Shown: positions 4,797-6,213 of the stretch, piece after piece
Layout: each line of letters begins with the position of its first letter
Numbering within the stretch: position 1 is the stretch's first letter
Source: an uncultured Clostridia bacterium
GTDB taxonomy: Bacteria > Bacillota > Clostridia > Oscillospirales > Oscillospiraceae
Direction: 5' to 3'
Assembly (NCBI GenBank): GCA_932222125.1
Contig: CAKNZJ010000065.1
Location: 1-6,213 of the forward strand
Length of the DNA stretch: 6,213 nucleotides
Made by a program: the position numbers and the translations under genes
Notes under the pieces: model-generated
Told to the model about the DNA's origin: nothing
Database searches by the model: none
What the model saw: only the letters and a program-made list of their open reading frames with translations

Positions 4797-5636
4797 ATGA
4801 AAAGCAGAAAACCCCTGTCCCTGCTTCTTGCGGTCACCATGGCTGCGGTCCTGCTGGCCACCCCCGCCCAGGCGGCGGAACAGCAGCCCCAGACGCCTGC
4901 CCCCTACGCCATCAGCGCGGATCACTGGAGCCGGGAGGACTTCTCCCAGGAGGCCAGCCCGGAGGTGTTCACCGGCGTGTACAGCCGGGAGCTGTACAAC
5001 GCCATCCGCCAGACCATGGTGGACGGGACCAGCGGCACCGCCCCCGCCTACACACAGGTGTCCAAGGAGGACTACAGCGCGGTGAAAAAGCTGATCGGGC
5101 GCATGGAAGGGGTGCTGCGTTACGAACATCATGTGCCACAGAACTTCACCGACTACTGGCGGTACTTGGACTACTTCGCCGTGTCCGCCGAAATGCCGGA
5201 GAATTATCAAGCGCCCTTGGACTTCGTCCAGCCGGTCATCGAGGGCACGGCGGAGATGACGGACCGGGAGCGGGTGGAAGCCTTCAACGACTACATCCGC
5301 ACCCTGCTGGCCTACCAAAAGGGAAAAACAGCCGGCATCACCCAGACCTTCGCCCCCCACGCCGGGGAGCTGAAAGCGGCCTGCGGGTCCTACGCCAGAG
5401 CGTTGAAGTTCCTCTGCGCCGCGGCGGACATCCCATGCTTCACCGTCAGCAGTAAGACCCACACTTGGAACCTCGTGTATGTGGATGGTCAATGGCTCCA
5501 TGTGGATGTGTCCGCCAACGACCTCTCCGGCAGGAACGGGGTACTGCTGGTGGAAAGCTACCAGACCGGGAAGGATCAGGCTCCGGAAGCCACCGCCTTC
5601 CTCAAGGAACTATTCGTACCCGGATCAACGAAATAA
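4797..5636 (+). CDS. Secreted transglutaminase-like protein (Cys-His-Asp triad)
   Basis: ATG 4797 follows GGAGG (4784-4788) with eight bases between and starts a clear signal peptide: a basic MKSRK, a hydrophobic stretch to about residue 22, and probable cleavage near AQAA (24-27). The frame is open upstream to 4608, but only this start gives the signal peptide. The mature protein (279 residues in total) carries a transglutaminase-like core at about 155-245: Cys196 in AACGSYARAL, His222 in KTHTWNLVYVDGQW and Asp237 in HVDVSAND match the catalytic triad of that superfamily. Members make or break amide bonds (cross-linking, peptidase or deamidase), so the reaction cannot be told from sequence. 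There is no sortase motif or transmembrane anchor, so it is likely released or loosely wall-bound. Codon use is GC-rich, unlike the left half of the window. A strong terminator follows. Confidence 0.88.
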   Translation: MKSRKPLSLLLAVTMAAVLLATPAQAAEQQPQTPAPYAISADHWSREDFSQEASPEVFTGVYSRELYNAIRQTMVDGTSGTAPAYTQVSKEDYSAVKKLIGRMEGVLRYEHHVPQNFTDYWRYLDYFAVSAEMPENYQAPLDFVQPVIEGTAEMTDRERVEAFNDYIRTLLAYQKGKTAGITQTFAPHAGELKAACGSYARALKFLCAAADIPCFTVSSKTHTWNLVYVDGQWLHVDVSANDLSGRNGVLLVESYQTGKDQAPEATAFLKELFVPGSTK

Positions 5637-5656
5637 GCAAGATACATCCTTCACGC

Positions 5657-5688
5657 TGGCAGGCCGGAAAACGGCCTGCCGCTTTTTT
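5657..5688 (+). terminator. Rho-independent terminator after the transglutaminase-like gene
   Basis: GGCAGGCCG (5658-5666) and CGGCCTGCC (5672-5680) form a nine-base perfect stem with a GAAAA loop, extended by a T-G pair, followed by GC and six T (5683-5688). It lies 21 bases after the stop codon. It should end most transcripts of the upstream gene, so the next gene depends on read-through or its own promoter. Confidence 0.88.
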
Positions 5689-5722
5689 GTTCTCAAACAG
5701 ATCGCAACAGAAAGGAGTTTTC

Positions 5723-6213
5723 ATGAAACACAAGCCTTTTACCCGTTTTCTCTCCCTGTTGTTGGTGGTGGCTACGCTGGCCAGCCTGTTCACCCTGCCC
5801 GCCAGCGCCGCCTCGCTGAACGGCAGCGGCACCGTCAACATCCAGTACCTGGGCCGCCATGAGTACCTGTCCAAAAGCACGGGCGGCAGCCTGAGCGGCA
5901 GCAGTTGGAGCTACACCAGCAACGATGGCCTCACCGGCACCGCCTACTGCGTCAACTGGGGCCTGTCGGCGGTCTCGCCCAACAAGGCCCTGACCCTGCA
6001 GGAGTACAACCGGAACCCCCAGACCATGGGCGTGTTCGCCAACGGCTACCCCATGCGCACCCTGGAGCAGTTCAAGGAGCTGCATCCCGATGACGTGCGG
6101 GGCATCGCCAGTCTGACGGAGGACGAGTACAAATACGCCACCCAGGTGGCGGTCTGGGCCTCCTGCGGCCAGCTCTCCGTCCCCGGTACATCCTTCACCG
6201 CTGGCCGGGCCGC
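5723..6213 (+). CDS. Secreted surface protein with Cys-Gln thioester adhesin-type domain, 3' end outside window
   Basis: ATG 5723 follows AAAGGAG (5711-5717) with a five-base spacer. The frame stays open to the end of the window (163 residues seen). A signal peptide is clear: MKHK, a hydrophobic stretch at about 9-25, and probable cleavage after PASA (26-29). The mature part shows the layout of a thioester domain of Gram-positive surface adhesins: Cys76 in GTAYCVNWGL and Gln141 in YATQVAVWAS, the pair that forms the internal Cys-Gln thioester in proteins such as streptococcal Cpa and SfbI. In those the bond reacts covalently with host amines. Further SpaA/Cna-type repeats and an LPxTG sorting motif would be expected beyond the window. 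The domain call rests on these two motifs and their spacing. The gene has GC-rich codons like its neighbour but is separated from it by a terminator. Confidence 0.75.
   Translation, partial: MKHKPFTRFLSLLLVVATLASLFTLPASAASLNGSGTVNIQYLGRHEYLSKSTGGSLSGSSWSYTSNDGLTGTAYCVNWGLSAVSPNKALTLQEYNRNPQTMGVFANGYPMRTLEQFKELHPDDVRGIASLTEDEYKYATQVAVWASCGQLSVPGTSFTAGRA

Noticed and set aside
4596..5501. Minus-strand 301-residue open frame
   Set aside because: It is antisense to the transglutaminase-like gene and is open because of high GC content; the composition (many Gly, Val, His, Arg) is that of a shadow frame.
5693..6085. Minus-strand 130-residue open frame
   Set aside because: It is antisense to the thioester-type surface protein gene, which has a signal peptide and a ribosome binding site.

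Overview
This 6.2 kb window looks like part of an accessory region from a gut-type Clostridia (Oscillospiraceae or Lachnospiraceae-like) genome. The evidence is the type of mobilization and replication proteins, similar to those of Tn1549-like conjugative elements, the AAGGAG-type ribosome binding sites, and a GC-rich Firmicute-type surface protein module at the right end. The exact genus cannot be read from the sequence. Base composition changes along the window, from AT-rich DNA around 580-1420 to strongly GC-rich DNA after about 4800, as expected for a mosaic.

Left part (1-1164): the C-terminal end of a type I restriction-modification methyltransferase (HsdM), followed by two gene stumps. 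The first is the N-terminus of a trypsin-like protease. The second is the C-terminal half of a YgjP-type zinc metallopeptidase. They meet out of frame near 800-840, and no hsdS or hsdR lies between them, so the restriction locus seems to have collapsed by deletion.

Middle left (1165-2410): a near-consensus sigma-A promoter fires into a ~120-nt, almost fully paired hairpin, a candidate structured RNA. It is followed by about 280 bp without a gene and by a 5'-truncated IS3-family transposase with an intact DDE triad. The IS remnant is bounded by TAGGGTGT-type repeats and is followed by a hairpin terminator.

Middle right (2411-4610): mobilization and replication genes of an integrative element. 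In order: a short C-terminal gene remnant, a 102-residue hypothetical protein, a remarkable run of 13 successive inverted repeats (six GC-rich hairpins, then seven palindromes built on GRCA-N4-TGYC), two overlapping small MobC/ribbon-helix-helix-like genes, and a winged-helix replication-initiator-like gene whose C-terminal part is broken by several in-frame stops. The inverted-repeat run directly upstream of the MobC-like pair is the best candidate in the window for an origin of transfer or another nucleoprotein site. No relaxase gene is present.

Right part (4611-6213): two secreted-protein genes separated by a strong terminator. The first encodes a transglutaminase-like protein with a complete Cys-His-Asp triad. 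The second, running off the window end, encodes a surface protein with features of a Cys-Gln thioester adhesin domain. Together they look like a cell-surface module of the element or its host.
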